Assembly (NCBI GenBank): GCA_963969345.1
Contig: OZ017766.1
Coordinates: 7,998,001-8,062,000, forward strand
DNA: 64,000 nucleotides
Direction: 5' to 3'
Origin: Turbatrix aceti
Taxonomy: Eukaryota; Nematoda; Chromadorea; Rhabditida; Panagrolaimidae
A program made the translations under genes and the position numbers. The notes under the pieces are model-generated. The model was not told the DNA's origin, made no database searches, and saw nothing but the letters and a program-made list of their open reading frames with translations. Positions 1 to 12,921 of the stretch are shown here, one piece after another (position 1 is the stretch's first letter; every line of letters begins with the position of its first letter).

Positions 1-392
1 GTAGATCTGATCCTAATTTGAGGTATGACGGCAATAAAATTTTTTTTTTTGGAAAATTGAAATTAAAATTTTAAAAAATTTATAAACTTTATAATAAAAA
101 TTTTGTTTAAAAAATAAATTTACATTTTACACAAAATTTTTTAATTTTTGCATAAAAATTTAATTTTTTGTGAAATTAAAATAAAAAATACGAATTTTTT
201 TTAATTTGAATTTTTTCTAAATAAATTAAAATTAAAAAAATATTTTTTTTATATTTTTGAATTTTTCAAACAAAAATTTAAAAAAAAAAACATTTTTTTA
301 ACCAAAATTATTTTATAAAATATTTTTTTATTTAATAATAAATAATAATAAAATTATTCGAATCAAAATTTGAAAAAAGATCTAAATTTTAG
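1..392 (+). other. AT-rich intron upstream of first visible peroxidase exon
   Basis: Almost pure A/T sequence dominated by runs of A and T, with no coding signal. It ends in a good 3' splice site (aaattttag) directly before coding sequence that begins in mid-domain of a haem peroxidase, so it is inferred to be an intron of that gene. Confidence 0.6.
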
Positions 393-3082
393 CTTCCAAA
401 AAGACCGCTGCATCCGAGTGTCCCGTTCCTCGCCAATCTGCGGTTCAGGTCGCTCGAAGCCCCGGCAGCAGCTCAACGAAAACACGAACTACATCGACGG
501 TTCCCCGATCTACGGCTCCAGCCTCGGTGACATGGACAAATTCCGTGAAGGCCGAACCGGCTTTCTCAAGATGAAAATGTTCAATGGTCTCCGAATGCTT
601 CCCTTCGACCACACAAAATGCCGGAGCGCAGCGGCGTGCAGTGCGATCTTTGTCGCTGGCGACAGTCGTGTCAACCTTTTCCTCGGCCTCAGCACCTTTC
701 ACCTGCTTTTTACGCGCGAACACAACCGGATAGCCGCTCGTCTGAGGCGCCTAAATCCTCACTGGAACGGTGATCGACTTTTCCAGGAAGCCAGGAAACT
801 CGTCGGCGCTCAGATTCAGGCTATCACTTTCCGAGAATATTTACCGAAAATTCTGGGTTCGGCGTTTGCGACGACGGTTGGAAATTACAATGGGTACAAT
901 CCGAATGTTGATTCGACGATTGCAAATGAATTTACTTCTGGAGCATTCCGTTTTGGCCACGGAATGATACAGGAATTCTACCAGCGCATTGACGCGGGAA
1001 ACAGATCCATGGGAGGTTTCCAGTTCGTCGACGGAACTCTGCACTCTGATAAGCTGCTTTTTGGCGTGAGTGGCTTTTAAGATTTTTTTTGGAAAAAATA
1101 GGGTCAACAGATTTTTTTAAAGAAAAGCTGGAATTGACAATTTTTTTTTGAAAAATGCTTGAAGCTACATACAAATTTTTTTTGTTCGAATAAAATGGGT
1201 AAAAAAATCGTTCGACGGATATTTTTGAAAAAAATCAGATTTTTTTCGGTTTTTTTCTGATTAATTTTGGGTTCAACAAACTTTTTTTTGAAAAAAAGGT
1301 GGAATCGAATGATTTTTTTTATTTGAAAAAAACAGGGGTCAACACTTACTATGTATTTTTTAAAAATCTGAAATAAACAAATTTTTTTTATTCGGTTTTT
1401 TTGAAAAAAATGCGATTAACGGACTTTTCTAAATTTTTTAATAAAAAATTGGGTCAACAGAATTTTTTGAAATTAACTGGGATTGATGGTTTTTTGTTTT
1501 TTTTTGAAAAAATCAAGCTAAAAAAAAGAAATCAAGTTTACTAAATATTTCCGGCCTTGAAAGTGAAAAAAAATATGTTGCGAAACATTCGGTTTGACAC
1601 GGTTCTCACTTTTTTTTTCAACGACCCAGCAAACAAACCAGAATCCGCTTTCAAAAACTTGCCAAATGAGACTACAATTGTTGACACACAAAAAAAAAGT
1701 TGTTCTACATATTTTTTTTCAACAACTTGGGCTCTTTTTTTTTCGGTGCAGGTGTATCACGGAAAACCCGTTTATCTTCTGAAGATCAGGGGGAGAGGGA
1801 AAGGAGAAAAAGAGAGACCTTGGCTAGCGCGACGACAACATTTTTATATTTTTTTTGTGATGATGCAAAGTTGGGGGTAGCATAGCACATTCATCGCGCA
1901 CCTACAAACCACCCTGATGCCTTTGATGACGCGCCTAATTCACACACGCAATTTATTGCATAATTATTTTTGCAACCAAAATGAAGGACAAAGGATATTT
2001 GGGGTGGAAATTTATTAGCAAGGGAACAATTTTTTTATTTGTGTGGAAATTAAATTTTTTGCAAGAACTAAACTTTTTTGGAATTTCAAATTTACTTTTT
2101 TTTCTTTGCGTCGGTTGCGGCATTTTTTGAAAAAAAAATTTAAAAAATTTAAAAAATAAAATTTAAAATAAAAAAAAATAAAAAAAAGATTTCAGAGAAT
2201 TAAAAATTGGAAAAAAAATTAGAAAAAAGTAAAAAAAAATTGAGCGCAAAACTCCGAAAAAAAAATTTATATTTCATTTTTTTGTTCTTCTGATCATTTT
2301 TTGCTTCTGATCTGATCAAAAAAAATTTTTTCGATGTTTAGCTGTCGTTTTTTTGTTTTCAAAATTTTGCTTGTAATTTCTAAAAATTTGTTTTTGCTCT
2401 ATTTTCGTTGGATTTTGTGAGCGACCCCTGAAAAATTCAAAATTTTTAGGGTGGCACGGACCCCATCCTCCGAGGCATGATGCAGACCCCACTCAAACGA
2501 CCCCAGCGTCTAACGACTTCAATTACCGAAAAAATGTTTGGATCCACGGATCTTGGCACGATCAACATTCAACGAGGTCGGGACCACGGTTTACCGTCAT
2601 ACACCCGATTCCGGCGTCTCTGCGGTCTGTCAGATCCCCGAACGTTCAACGACCTTTCCCGCGAGATTCTGAGCTCCGGAGCACGTAATCTGCTTGCTCG
2701 ATTCTACCATACTCCCCAGGATATCGACTTTTTCGTCGGCGCCATTCTTGAGGACCCCGTTGTTCGTGGACTCATTGGACCGACTTTGGCATGCGTTGTG
2801 GGACCACAATTTGCGAGATCCAGAGACGGTGATCGGTTGGTTTCATTTTTTTTTATTTTCTGAGACGCCAAAAATTTTTTTTTTGTTTTCAGATTCTTTT
2901 ACGAAAATCCGGGAATCTTCACCCGTGCTCAGCTGGCAGAAATCCGTCGATCTTCGCTCGCACGCATAATCTGCGACAACGGTGACGGCATCAGATTTGT
3001 CTCCCGTGAAGCATTCCGTCTCGGACCCCTCGTGTCTTGCAGCGAAATTCCTGGAATGGATTTGAACAGATGGAAGGAATGA
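393..3082 (+). CDS. Animal haem peroxidase, C-terminal exons (partial)
   Basis: Three exons, 393-1065, 2450-2835 and 2893-3082, join in phase and end at TGA. The product is the C-terminal part (about 416 residues) of an animal haem peroxidase (myeloperoxidase/peroxidasin superfamily), a haem enzyme that uses hydrogen peroxide to oxidise halides or to cross-link tyrosines, usually secreted. Visible family marks are NYIDGSPIYGSS, FVAGDSRVN, the catalytic-arginine segment TREHNRIA, the proximal-haem histidine in FRFGHGMIQ, and NIQRGRDHGLPSY followed by RRLCGL. The tail GPLVSC..IPGMDLNRWKE ends soon after the domain, so no C-terminal extra domain is present. The segment with the distal histidine and calcium loop lies left of the window, so the subfamily (peroxidasin, Mlt-7-like or other) cannot be decided. 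A possible polyadenylation signal, AATAAA, lies near 3683. Confidence 0.93.
1066..2449 (+). repeat. Peroxidase intron with degenerate A/T-run repeat
   Basis: Intron with donor gtgagt and acceptor tttttag. A degenerate phrase resembling gggtcaaca followed by T-run then A-run recurs near 1101, 1268, 1335 and 1451. The remainder is alternating A- and T-runs of about 6-9 bases. No internal gene was seen. Confidence 0.5.
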
Positions 3083-4899
3083 TCAAATCCCTTTCATCTG
3101 AAATCCTTTTTTTTTGTTTTTTTTTCAAAAATTCACACGTTGCCAAAAAATTCACAGATAATCTCAGTTCTTTTTTTCTACTCCTAATTTTTTCTGCCAA
3201 TTTTGTTTTGTCTGCAAATAATAATTTTTCTACTCCGGAAACCAACTAATGTGTAGAAAAATTAAATAATAGACACCCTTATAACATTACATAAGCGGCT
3301 TAACAAATCGTATGTACAATGTTTTTTTGCCACACTTGTCTACTCGATCCATTTCACGTGCCATGGATGCGTCAGATTGTATTCTCTATTGTCAGCATTC
3401 GTATATAATCCACTTATCCTATGTATCTGCCCTATCCTTGATATTATAGCATTAACCCTCCTCGTCATCCCAATGTTTCTTTTTTTTTTTCTTCTTTTGT
3501 TGTTGTTCTGGAAACCAAAAATTAGTATCATGTACTCATGCACTTTTGTACTAATTTTTCTTTTTCATGATCAAACAAAGAAATGAACAAACAAACGGTT
3601 GTTATTTTACAAAAAAATGTGTTTTATACTGCCGATTTCACTTTTATCATTACTACGCGCTTATTTTTTCTTTGGAACGTATAAATAAATGAACACAGTT
3701 TTTTTACAGAGAAAAAACTTTGGAATTCCCGAAATTCAAATATTTATTCGGAAAAAAAATTATTTACAAAGCATACAATTTTCGAAAATTCGAAAATTCA
3801 AGAAATATGATTTACTCAAGTTTGAAAAAATAAACAGAAAATTTTTGCCAGAATTTTTTTGTATACTAAATATCATTTATCCCGGCATGGCGTCAGAAGT
3901 TGTGCATAATCCATCCATCCTACTACCACTTTCACGCGCTGTCCCAAAAAATTAATTTTCAAAATCTATGTACTTTCTATTTTTGAGCTGCGAGGAAGAG
4001 CACTTTGTATTTAATGAAATGCGTGGGGTGACGGAAGATAAGATTTGGACAGGTGAACAGGTAAACGCAACGTCATGGACTTTTTTTTCACATCATTTGC
4101 GTGTCAATATCTGCATTTGAAAAATTATTTATGTATATGGTAGTATGAATAATAAATAATTATTAGCCCACTAAATACTAATGACAATTATCACGTCTTC
4201 CATAGGCACGAAACCAAGACTAACGTGCCAGCGTGTATACATAAACCGCTGTACTATGATGGCTTGATGGATGCCTGCTTGCTTAAGTTAGTGCGTTCTG
4301 TGGACGTTGGACGTCAGTTCATAAAAGTATAATTATGTTTTGCTTGGATTTTGGATTTTATTTGAATATATCGAAAAAAAATTTTATGTAAATTTTTACC
4401 TGTACAGGTGTCCCATCCAAACCAATTGTCAACGGTATGTATGTACACTTTTTAAGGCTGCACCATAGAAAAAAATCACAAAAAAAACAGACAAGTGCAT
4501 CTTCGGACAACTGAGAATCAAGGAAAAGAAGTATGTAAACATGAAAAATATTTAAATTAGACAACTGTCAATAAGGAAGGGGCACAAGTGTGAACGCTAC
4601 TGCTACTAAGATGTTTGCATGTCGTCCGAGAAGTCTAATTCGACAAGGGGCAGAAGAATGAAAAAAAAAGTATGTACGTAGACAGATGAAATTCTTCCGT
4701 GTAGTTCGTTGAGGTCAGTTTCCTGGCACGAAAAAGAAACACACGTAGTAAAAACATTTTTTTTAGTGATCTCACAAAATCAAATTATCTCTTTCTCTCT
4801 CTCTCTCTTTCTCTTATCTGGCATAGATAATAATAGATTATTATGACACATGCTTTTTTAATAATATTAAAAACAAAGTTATAATTATAGTTACGAAAA
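3083..4899. other. Intergenic: peroxidase 3' UTR and spacer
   Basis: No supported gene. It holds the presumed 3' UTR of the peroxidase, AATAAA-like signals around 3683, and a CT-rich microsatellite at about 4792-4814 just beyond the stop codon of the minus-strand secreted-protein gene. Confidence 0.5.
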
Positions 4900-5500
4900 T
4901 TACAACAGGTCCTGGAGCGACACGACTTGCTTCTTTTCCTTATTCCCAAATAAAGTACGATACAATCTGTTGAGTTGGGTTGGATCGGGCGCAGAGGCAA
5001 AGGGCACTCGTACGACGAGACGGCGCTTGAAAATCCGCTGGCGCTTTTGTGGTTGCTTTTCGGATACTTCAGTTGCTGCTGGCGTGGTTGCGGGCACTGT
5101 GGAATCGGAATCGTGTGACAGTCGTGATTGTTGGCGTTGTTGGTGATGGTGATGGTTACGGTTGTGGGTAGGACTGTGGTGTTGGTAGACGGACCAGTCA
5201 TCAAAATATGGATAGTTTAACGACCTCGGCGATGGTACAGCCGATATGCTTCTGAAAATTTGAAAAGAATAAAAAATTGTAACAAAAAAAAAATTTATAC
5301 AAATATGTATAAAATTTCCTGTTTTTATACAAACATGTATAAAATTTTATACAAATATGTATAAAACTTTATACAAATATGTATAAACTTTAAAAAAATA
5401 CAAACCTGGCAGACGTGGTCTGAAACACAGCAAAGAGTACACTGATCACAATGCATGCACATACAAGGCGTTCGATCAGAGAAGATTTCATCGTCATCAT
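4900..5500 (-). CDS. Small secreted protein, possible peptide precursor
   Basis: Two exons on the minus strand, 5500-5406 and 5251-4900, join in phase (donor gtttgt, acceptor ttttcag) to give 148 residues. The first ATG follows an in-frame TAG. The protein starts with a clear signal peptide: a charged start, then LVCACIVISVLFAVFQTTSA, with predicted cleavage near residue 31. The mature part has an aromatic stretch (NYPYFDDWSVYQ), a His/Gln-rich stretch, then basic sites (QKRQRIFKRR) and the tail LNRLYRTLFGNKEKK. Dibasic sites and a Gly before Asn-Lys-Glu-Lys-Lys would suit a processed secreted peptide, but no known neuropeptide family is recognised. There are no cysteines after the signal peptide, so it is not a disulfide-rich protein. 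The product is a hypothesis; the exon structure is well supported. Confidence 0.65.
5288..5395. repeat. Self-complementary AT repeat in small-gene intron
   Basis: Within the intron of the secreted-protein gene, a 20-22-bp AT unit of the form tacaaatatgtata recurs about four times. Each unit is nearly self-complementary and could form a small cruciform. Confidence 0.6.
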
Positions 5501-7927
5501 CTGCCAGATAAGATACAGCTAAACCAAATAGGTCGCTGGGGGTTGGTTGTTGAAAAGCCGAAAAAAAGAAGAGGAGGTACCCACTGAAAATTAATTTACT
5601 AATTTATTATGGAACGCCCACAAAGAAGATTCGCGAGTACGGGGGTATACAAAAATCACGGTGCACGCGAGAAAAAAAATAGTAACTAAACTACGTAGTC
5701 CCCATAAAAGTCAACACTTTGCTAGCATTTTTGTGACAATTAAAGAACATCAATAGTCGTTTTTTCTTACGGAAATGGTACTCTTAGACCGGATGTGTCA
5801 ATTCATACTACATGTGTATGTATTTTTGATCTTTTGATAAGTCGAGCGCCAAAGAACGACGCATGTTTTCATTATACAACAATTTGTAAAATAAATAAAA
5901 AATAAAAATTTTATTTACGGTTTGTGAATGAAAAGGAAAAAAAAATATTTGCTAAATTGAGAAAAATGTATCCAACACGTAAGCACTCAGAAAAAAATGT
6001 AAGGATTGTTTGGTCACAGAAAAGTACAAAAACACTAAGAAGTACGATTTTGGAAGGGATATGAGATTTTAGGAGCAAACACAACATTGCACTTGGCCAT
6101 TTACACGTTAATCGCGTGGATCATTAAAATCCAAAAAAAATTTGGATGGCATTTTGGGTTAAATTATGCATTGAACCTAATTGTTAAAAAAAATTTTTAC
6201 TAAAAGCCCAAACGAATTGAATTAAAAAAATAGGGAGTTTTTTTCTCATTAATGCAAGGAACCCTTTTCTTCTGGAAGCAATTGTTGAACTCTGTTGATA
6301 AATTGAGAAAAAAATTTGAACGCGCGCGCTGGGCCAGGAAAGGGTTGACAGGCTAGGCTCAACAAGCGCAAGCCAAAATGCCAGAAAGCAGTGTCATCTG
6401 ATGACGTCGAAACGTTGGCACCGTAGACACACAAGCAGTGAGACTGCGTGAACGAATGTCACGACCATTTTCTTCACGACCAACATAAGACTTTACGCCC
6501 TTTTTGCTAGACGATACATAGATAGTAGTAAATGCCCAAAAAAAGGTCTGTTTGTATTATACTAAATTTTTTCAATTAGATAACAAAAAAAAAGGAAGAC
6601 GACAAAATTTTCCGGCTATCAAAGTAGAGCCTGGAGAAGGTTGGACACTGGATGTTGGATGTTGGATGGACAGGATGAACATGAACAGCAGTGGCGCTCC
6701 CCTCAGTCTGCGTTGTTCTCGGAAGAAAGAAAAAGATCAGACTGTCCTGTTCTCTTCTTCCGACGCTTCTTCCTTTCGTGGTCGTGTACTCTTCTCCCTT
6801 GTCGTTATAAACAGGGATTTTCCAGGGCGGTGCTGCGCGTGGCAGACCGCGTGGACCCCTCCCCGTCGAGGGATCACACCTGGTGCCAACGGATTTACGA
6901 ACTTTTACGTTCTACAGTATATTTACAAAGACGAAAATTTATAACAAAATATTTAAAAAAATAAATATTTATTTTAAAAATGAATTTCATTTTCTATCAA
7001 ATCTTTTATAAAAAAAATAAATAATATAAATAAAGAAATACGATATTTTTTTACAACTTTAAATTTCACAATTTAATATAATAAATAAAAATTAATTTTT
7101 TTTAATTTTTTTTACCGAATTTTTTACATTTTTTTCTTTTTAATATTTTTTTTCATTTGCATTAATTTTTCAGCAATTCAAAAAACAAAACCATGAAGTT
7201 CAGAATCGTCGCGGTTTCAAAAATCACAGTGATAAACGGTGATGATCACAGACAAGACAAAAAAAAGTAGACAAAACAGGGATAAACTAAAATTATCCTC
7301 AGATAAATCAAAACCACAAAAGACGTAAATCTACCAAATACGCATCCTGGAATCCAGAAAATACGTAAATCCATAAAATACGCGTCCTAGCTTGCTTAAT
7401 CATGATTATGATATTAAAAAATAAATACATTTTTTGTTGCTCTTCGAACAACTGATCATAAATATCTTGGATGCATGTGATGTTTGCAGCTCTGGAACTA
7501 TTTTGATATATTTATTAAATGTATATTTTTACTATTCTCAGAAAAAAGCACTACTTACGATTGAATATACTCAGACGTCTTATATTCGAAATGCGTTCAA
7601 ATAATCATAATCATTGTTATTATAGAAAAAGAATCCGAAAGAAATACTCTCATGTCAGACGAACAAAACCATTGGTTTTCATAAATTCCGATAAAAACGA
7701 TTGGAATGTATTCAGTAACATTTGATGTTCCAATGAAATCAAAATGTAATATTTAGAAAATTTGGAATTCTATATATCGTAGTTAAGTCATTATGAAAAT
7801 TGGCGCGTGGTTTTTAACACCCACCTTCATTTCGTGAATATTATTTCCATGGTTTGAGTGTTTTCTTGGCATTCAACGTTCAAAAAACTAACAAACTCAT
7901 TTTTTTAAGTCTTTTTTCTCCGATCAT
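5501..7927. other. Intergenic, no gene seen
   Basis: Upstream of the secreted-protein gene. Short open frames exist, for example near 6552-6944, but they lack family resemblance and splice support. No RNA gene was recognised. Confidence 0.4.
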
Positions 7928-9287
7928 TTAAGAGACAGTCCACGACAGGATTTCGGAATAAGGGGGAGAGCCCGACAAGGCTTTTTTACAACTTAAAATG
8001 TTTTAAGCCAGAATTGTTCCCCACCCCTAAAAACCTCTAAATCGCCGATACACAGATTTTTAAACACATCGGATTCTGTAGTTTTGGCTTCTGGAAGTTT
8101 TTGACAAAAATCGATGCCACGAGCTTCGCTATAGTGGAAAAATGCTGAAAATTTTATGAGAGGGGTTTTGAGGGACGGGGAACACGAAGTCGTACTCAGA
8201 TAATTTTTATCGTTACGGTAATTGCTGATTACCGTATAAAATGTGTGGTTTTTTGGTCACCACTGGCGGGGTTCTCCGAGGGGAGTACATTGTGATAGCA
8301 CATCTTGTAGCCCGTGTTTCGGCGCTTCGAATGACGTAACACGCGAAAAAAAGGAGTGACCGGAAAGCGGTCATCCATGGGCTTTTATAGCGCGCACTCA
8401 AGAAAACGCGCGCGATCAGCTTCTTTTTCTCTTCAAACAAGCTTGCGCGCGCAAAAAAGGAGTCATGTTCAAAAAAAGGCCCTGAAGCCAGTTTTTGTTT
8501 TGTACATCCACGGTCACTTTGGTAGGCTTTGGCATGTCCCAGATATAACTTTAAGCCACGTGCACCTTTTATCGGATCATTTTGCACAAAGTTACAACGT
8601 TTGAAAGTTTCATGTTTTTTTCAATGCCTGTGGCGATGCCCAATATTGTCAGATAAAAAGCCTGAAAAGCTAGAATCAATCTTTGGGACATGCTAAAGTC
8701 TACCAAAGTGACCGCGAGCATAAAAAACAAAAATTGGCTTCAGGGCCTTTTTTTGAACATGACACCGTGAATGCGCGCGCACGCTCTTTTTTTTGTCACT
8801 TGAAGCGAAATTGTGCGCGTTTTCTTGAGTGCGCGCCATAAAAGCCCATGGATGACCGTTTTCCGGTCACTCCTTTTTTTCGTGTGTTACGTCATTCGAA
8901 GCGCCGAAACACGGGCTACAATATATGCTATCACAATGTACTCCCCTCGGAGAACCCCGCCAGTGGTGACCAAAAAACCACACATTTTATACGGTAATCA
9001 GCATTTACTGTAACGATAAAAAATATCTGAGTACGACTTCGTGTTCCCTGTCCCTCAAAACCCCTCTCATAAAATTTTCAGCGTTTTTCCTCTATAGCGA
9101 AGCTCGTGGCATCGATTTTTGTCAAAACCTTTCAGAAGCCAAAACTACAGAATCCGATGTGTTTAAAAATCTGTGCATCGGTGATTTAGAGGTTTTTAGG
9201 GATGGGGAACAATTCTGGCTTAAAACATTTGAAGTTGTAAAAAAGCCTTGTCGGCCGTCCGAAATCCTGTCGTGGACTGCCTCTTAA
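7928..9287. mobile_element. Large palindromic (foldback) element flanked by TTAA
   Basis: About 1.35 kb forming one imperfect palindrome. The left arm (about 7932-8575) reads as the reverse complement of the right arm (about 8645-9283), with a short unmatched centre. The outer ends are GAGACAGTCCACGACAGG and its near-complement CCTGTCGTGGACTGCCTC, and both are bounded by TTAA, which fits a TTAA target-site duplication. No transposase frame survives, so this is probably a non-autonomous element. Palindromic TTAA-type elements are known from Caenorhabditis repeat libraries; membership in that group is inference. Both arms include CG-rich tracts (gcgcgcgc), unlike the surroundings. Confidence 0.85.
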
Positions 9288-12200
9288 ATTGTAATCTCTT
9301 TTAGAGACAATAACACTTTATCAAATTTTTTTGTCTGAACATTTATGTTAGTGAACTTTTGACCTCTAGAGTATGTATCAACATTAGTCCAAATTTTGAA
9401 GTTACCGCAAATTTTTTTGTACGTTTGAATAAAGAAACCTTCAGCGTGCAACACTGCACACGTACACGTGCCAAACACTTTTGATGTCCCAACATCGTCG
9501 AACGCTAACACAAAGCACAAATCCACCGCTCAGCAGGGAATTGGGGCTTCGATGAGATTATTAATGACTGAGAGCATCCGGTGTAATGACTGACTGTCTC
9601 ATCAAAACGTGAGTTTTCTTTTTCTTTGCCTTACCAAATGAAATCACGACAAGACTCACAGACTAAGTGGCTTGAATGAATATTATGAATGAATGAATGA
9701 ATGAATGTGAGAAACATAAAAAAAATTAGAGGATAAAAATAATGTCATTATGCACACCTCGAATAAACACATTCGTCATTTGTGAAACATTCTCGAGGAG
9801 ATAAAAGTAAACAGCCATTCATGCGAGGAGGCCTTATCCGTGTAATCGTAATCATCGTAATCTCTCACTGGCCTTCGCGCGCTTTAGAGATCAAAATTGT
9901 TTATGAGAGCAAAAATTTGAACGGGGCGGAAAAGTTTTTTAAATTAACTTTTTAAATTAATAAAAAATTTATTTTTAGATAAGGACGGAAAATAAAACCT
10001 TAGAAAGTTGTATTTACAATTTATAAAACATTTGTAGGTTTAGTTTTTGTATTTTTATGGAAACAAAATTTTATTTTTAAATAAAAAATTTAAATTAAAA
10101 AAAAATTTTTTAAACGTAAATTTTATGCAATTTTTTTTTAAATTATGAAAAACTTAGCATTCGGAAATAAAATCCTAAAGTTTTTGATGGTCTTTGAGCA
10201 AATCTACCCCCTCCATTCATAACAGACTTTTGCACGCAAATAAATACATAAATGTTTTGAACTCAAATATCAGCAGGATGGCATGCATTTTTTCTGGGGG
10301 TGGTGTTCGTTATTCGTATGTGTGTGTGTATGTGTGTTCTAATGACGGTAATATGCTTGTGCACAAGAACACACTCACATTGGCTGGCAAAACAAAAAAA
10401 AATAAACCGAAAAAAAGTTGGGCTCAAAGAGAAAAATATATACTATAAATGTTATATTAGCGCTTGTCTGCCGTCGACTGCATCATACCATTTCCGTAGT
10501 TTTTCTTATTCATCAGTCAACAATCAAGGACATCACCCTCTGCTCCCGGATTCCAAACAATGGCACCAAAAATTGTTGCATGAAAAAAAAAGAGAGAGAT
10601 AGAAAGAATGATGTGCACAACAACGATCCACCCTCCGAAGAGAAATCCGGTACGGATATTGTTTGGCAGAAGACCAGAACAATGGCTGGACCAACTGAAA
10701 AGCAGTTGACAACATCCTAAAAAGTTTGGGGACAACATGAAATAACCCCTTCTTTTTTTTTCTTGGCATGACGTGATGCAGACGACGATGATGAACACCA
10801 GTTTGCAGGATGAGGGGATTTTTTACTCACATCAAAGAGATAAAAAATTAGCAAAATTTTTTGAAAAGCAAAAAAAAATTTTGAAAAAGTGATGTCAACT
10901 TTATGTAAAAAAAATTTATGCGGAAATAAAAAAATGGCCTTTACACCTACAATTGCCTATTTTAGAGTACATGTGTTGCCAGGAAGCAGGAATTAGTACT
11001 CCGCGAACAACGCAAATCCGGAAGTCGGCAACCAATCGCTTTTCATCGGATATTTTTTTATAGTATATCCGATTGAAAATGAAAGTTCTAGAATGATGTC
11101 GAGATACCGTACTGCTATGGTAAAAATGAAAAGTAGACATAATTCATTGATATTTCAATGATTAGAAACAATTGGTCACAAAAAATGAGCCTGACACATC
11201 TGTACATACATATGTATGTATACATATATGTACCTACATACGCCCCCTAGAACGATAAATATAAATGATAAGCTGCTTGATACATAAACATTTTGTGGGT
11301 GTCACTCATTACTTCGAGATAAACCGGATATGACAAAAGCAACTTATACGGTAAGACGAAACATTCACAACTCAAATAAGAAGGAAACAGACAAGATAAA
11401 GTGCGTTCGGAACTTATTATAGTGCAACAGTTCCTCTGACGTTTTTAAACGTTTAAAACTCATATAAAAATAACGCTTGTAATTACATGTAAATATGGAC
11501 AGAATATGCAAAACAGTAAAATCAATGTTGAAACTGTATCAAAACCGATCATAAAACGAATGTCATTACACAATGTATTATATGTAATATATATATAAAG
11601 ATTTCAAGACCATGGTTTCGTGATTAAGTTATATACCAATGTATGTATGTAGTACACCCAAAGCTCACGTGTATTTCTGTAAAAAACCTTGGGTGATATC
11701 ATCAAAAATGCCAAGTCAACCATTCTAAGCATATGGTTTTCCACCAAGTATTAATTAATAAATTAAGTAAAAAAATGTTAAAACCGAAGTCAAATTTCTT
11801 TAAAAAGAACGTGTATTTATTAAAAAATTCAATTAAATTTTGGCACTTCGTCAAACAAAAAATTTACAATTGGTCAAAGGCAAAAAATATTGAAGAAGGT
11901 TAGAGGCTATGCCACCACGTCATGGCACCCGACCCCGTCGCTAAGGCCAAACAAGCTATCTAGTACAGAATAACCATGCTTTCCTTGCATCTCAATGAGT
12001 TTGGCATCCTGTAACCTACCAGACACCCCTACATCATTTCCCGTCTTTTATCCCCCCTTCCCTTCTTCCCTAGCACCCGTCCCGTCCCTCCCTTTTAGGA
12101 CAGTAGAGGCGTTCAAGTGGAAAATACATAATGCTGCCGGTTTGCAAGAGAGGGGGGAAGAGCAAAGGTACGATTTGCGGCCAGCCAAACAATGGGCGAA

Positions 12201-12895
12201 AAAGGAACTGCAGGTTATGTATTTGCATGGAGGATCTGAATCAGGGTTTGAATACGTGATAAATGATTTAGGACATATTTTAACACACTTACATAAGTAT
12301 GAGGAAAAAGATCGCATCATTGTTTTGTATTTGTGTTTAGGGTTCCTGAAAATTTTAAAACCTAAACCGAAAAAATGAAAGTACCCAAATTACAAATGGG
12401 AACAAAATAAAAAAAATTTGACTATCCAATCAAAAAAATTTCCTAAAAATCAAAAAACAATCACAAAACTGAAATTTGAAAAACCTTTACATTAATTATA
12501 AAAATTAGAACTTTTGTCCCACAAAGCTGTTTTTTGATCACTTAGCGTTTCCTTACCTATTTTTCCAATTTAAATTATTTTTTTGGTATTTTTGTAATAT
12601 GATAATTAGGCCCTAGAGAATATCCTAATACAAAATATTTTTAAAAATGTTTGGTTCAAAACAGTTTTAATTAACTTTCAGACGACAAAACGCAAATCGT
12701 TCAAATTAGACTGAAATCTCGAATTGGACCCTTATAAAATTCGAAAAAGTTCATCAGAGTACTGTAGCTCTAGTAACAGAAATGTACTCTAACATGTACT
12801 CTGCCCCAAAGCGGACAACAAAGCATTTATCCTTTTGACGACTGCTATCCATGGACGGGATTTCGGAAGGCTCCATACACATTTCTGGAAGGAAA

Positions 12896-12921
12896 AACGC
12901 GCGCGCGTACGCGCGCGCGTT
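12896..12921. other. Perfect 26-bp alternating CG palindrome
   Basis: The sequence is AA, a CG-alternating tract with TA at its centre, then TT, and is perfectly self-complementary. Alternating CG tracts can adopt Z-DNA and palindromes can extrude cruciforms; neither is shown here. Confidence 0.8.

Noticed and set aside
4785..5204. 139-codon minus-strand frame rich in Thr/Asn, ending in Arg-Glu repeats
   Set aside because: It is an alternative frame of exon 2 of the secreted-protein gene that runs into the CT microsatellite; the spliced frame with a signal peptide is better supported.
6552..6944. Overlapping plus-strand frames of 107-130 codons
   Set aside because: Both frames are open for the same stretch, have no family resemblance, and show no splice or start support.
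12048..12378. Possible exon chain: acceptor ccctttt-ag near 12100, short frame, donor gtacg, and a 127-codon frame
   Set aside because: No domain, low-complexity start, no partner exons in phase nearby; frame length is compatible with chance.
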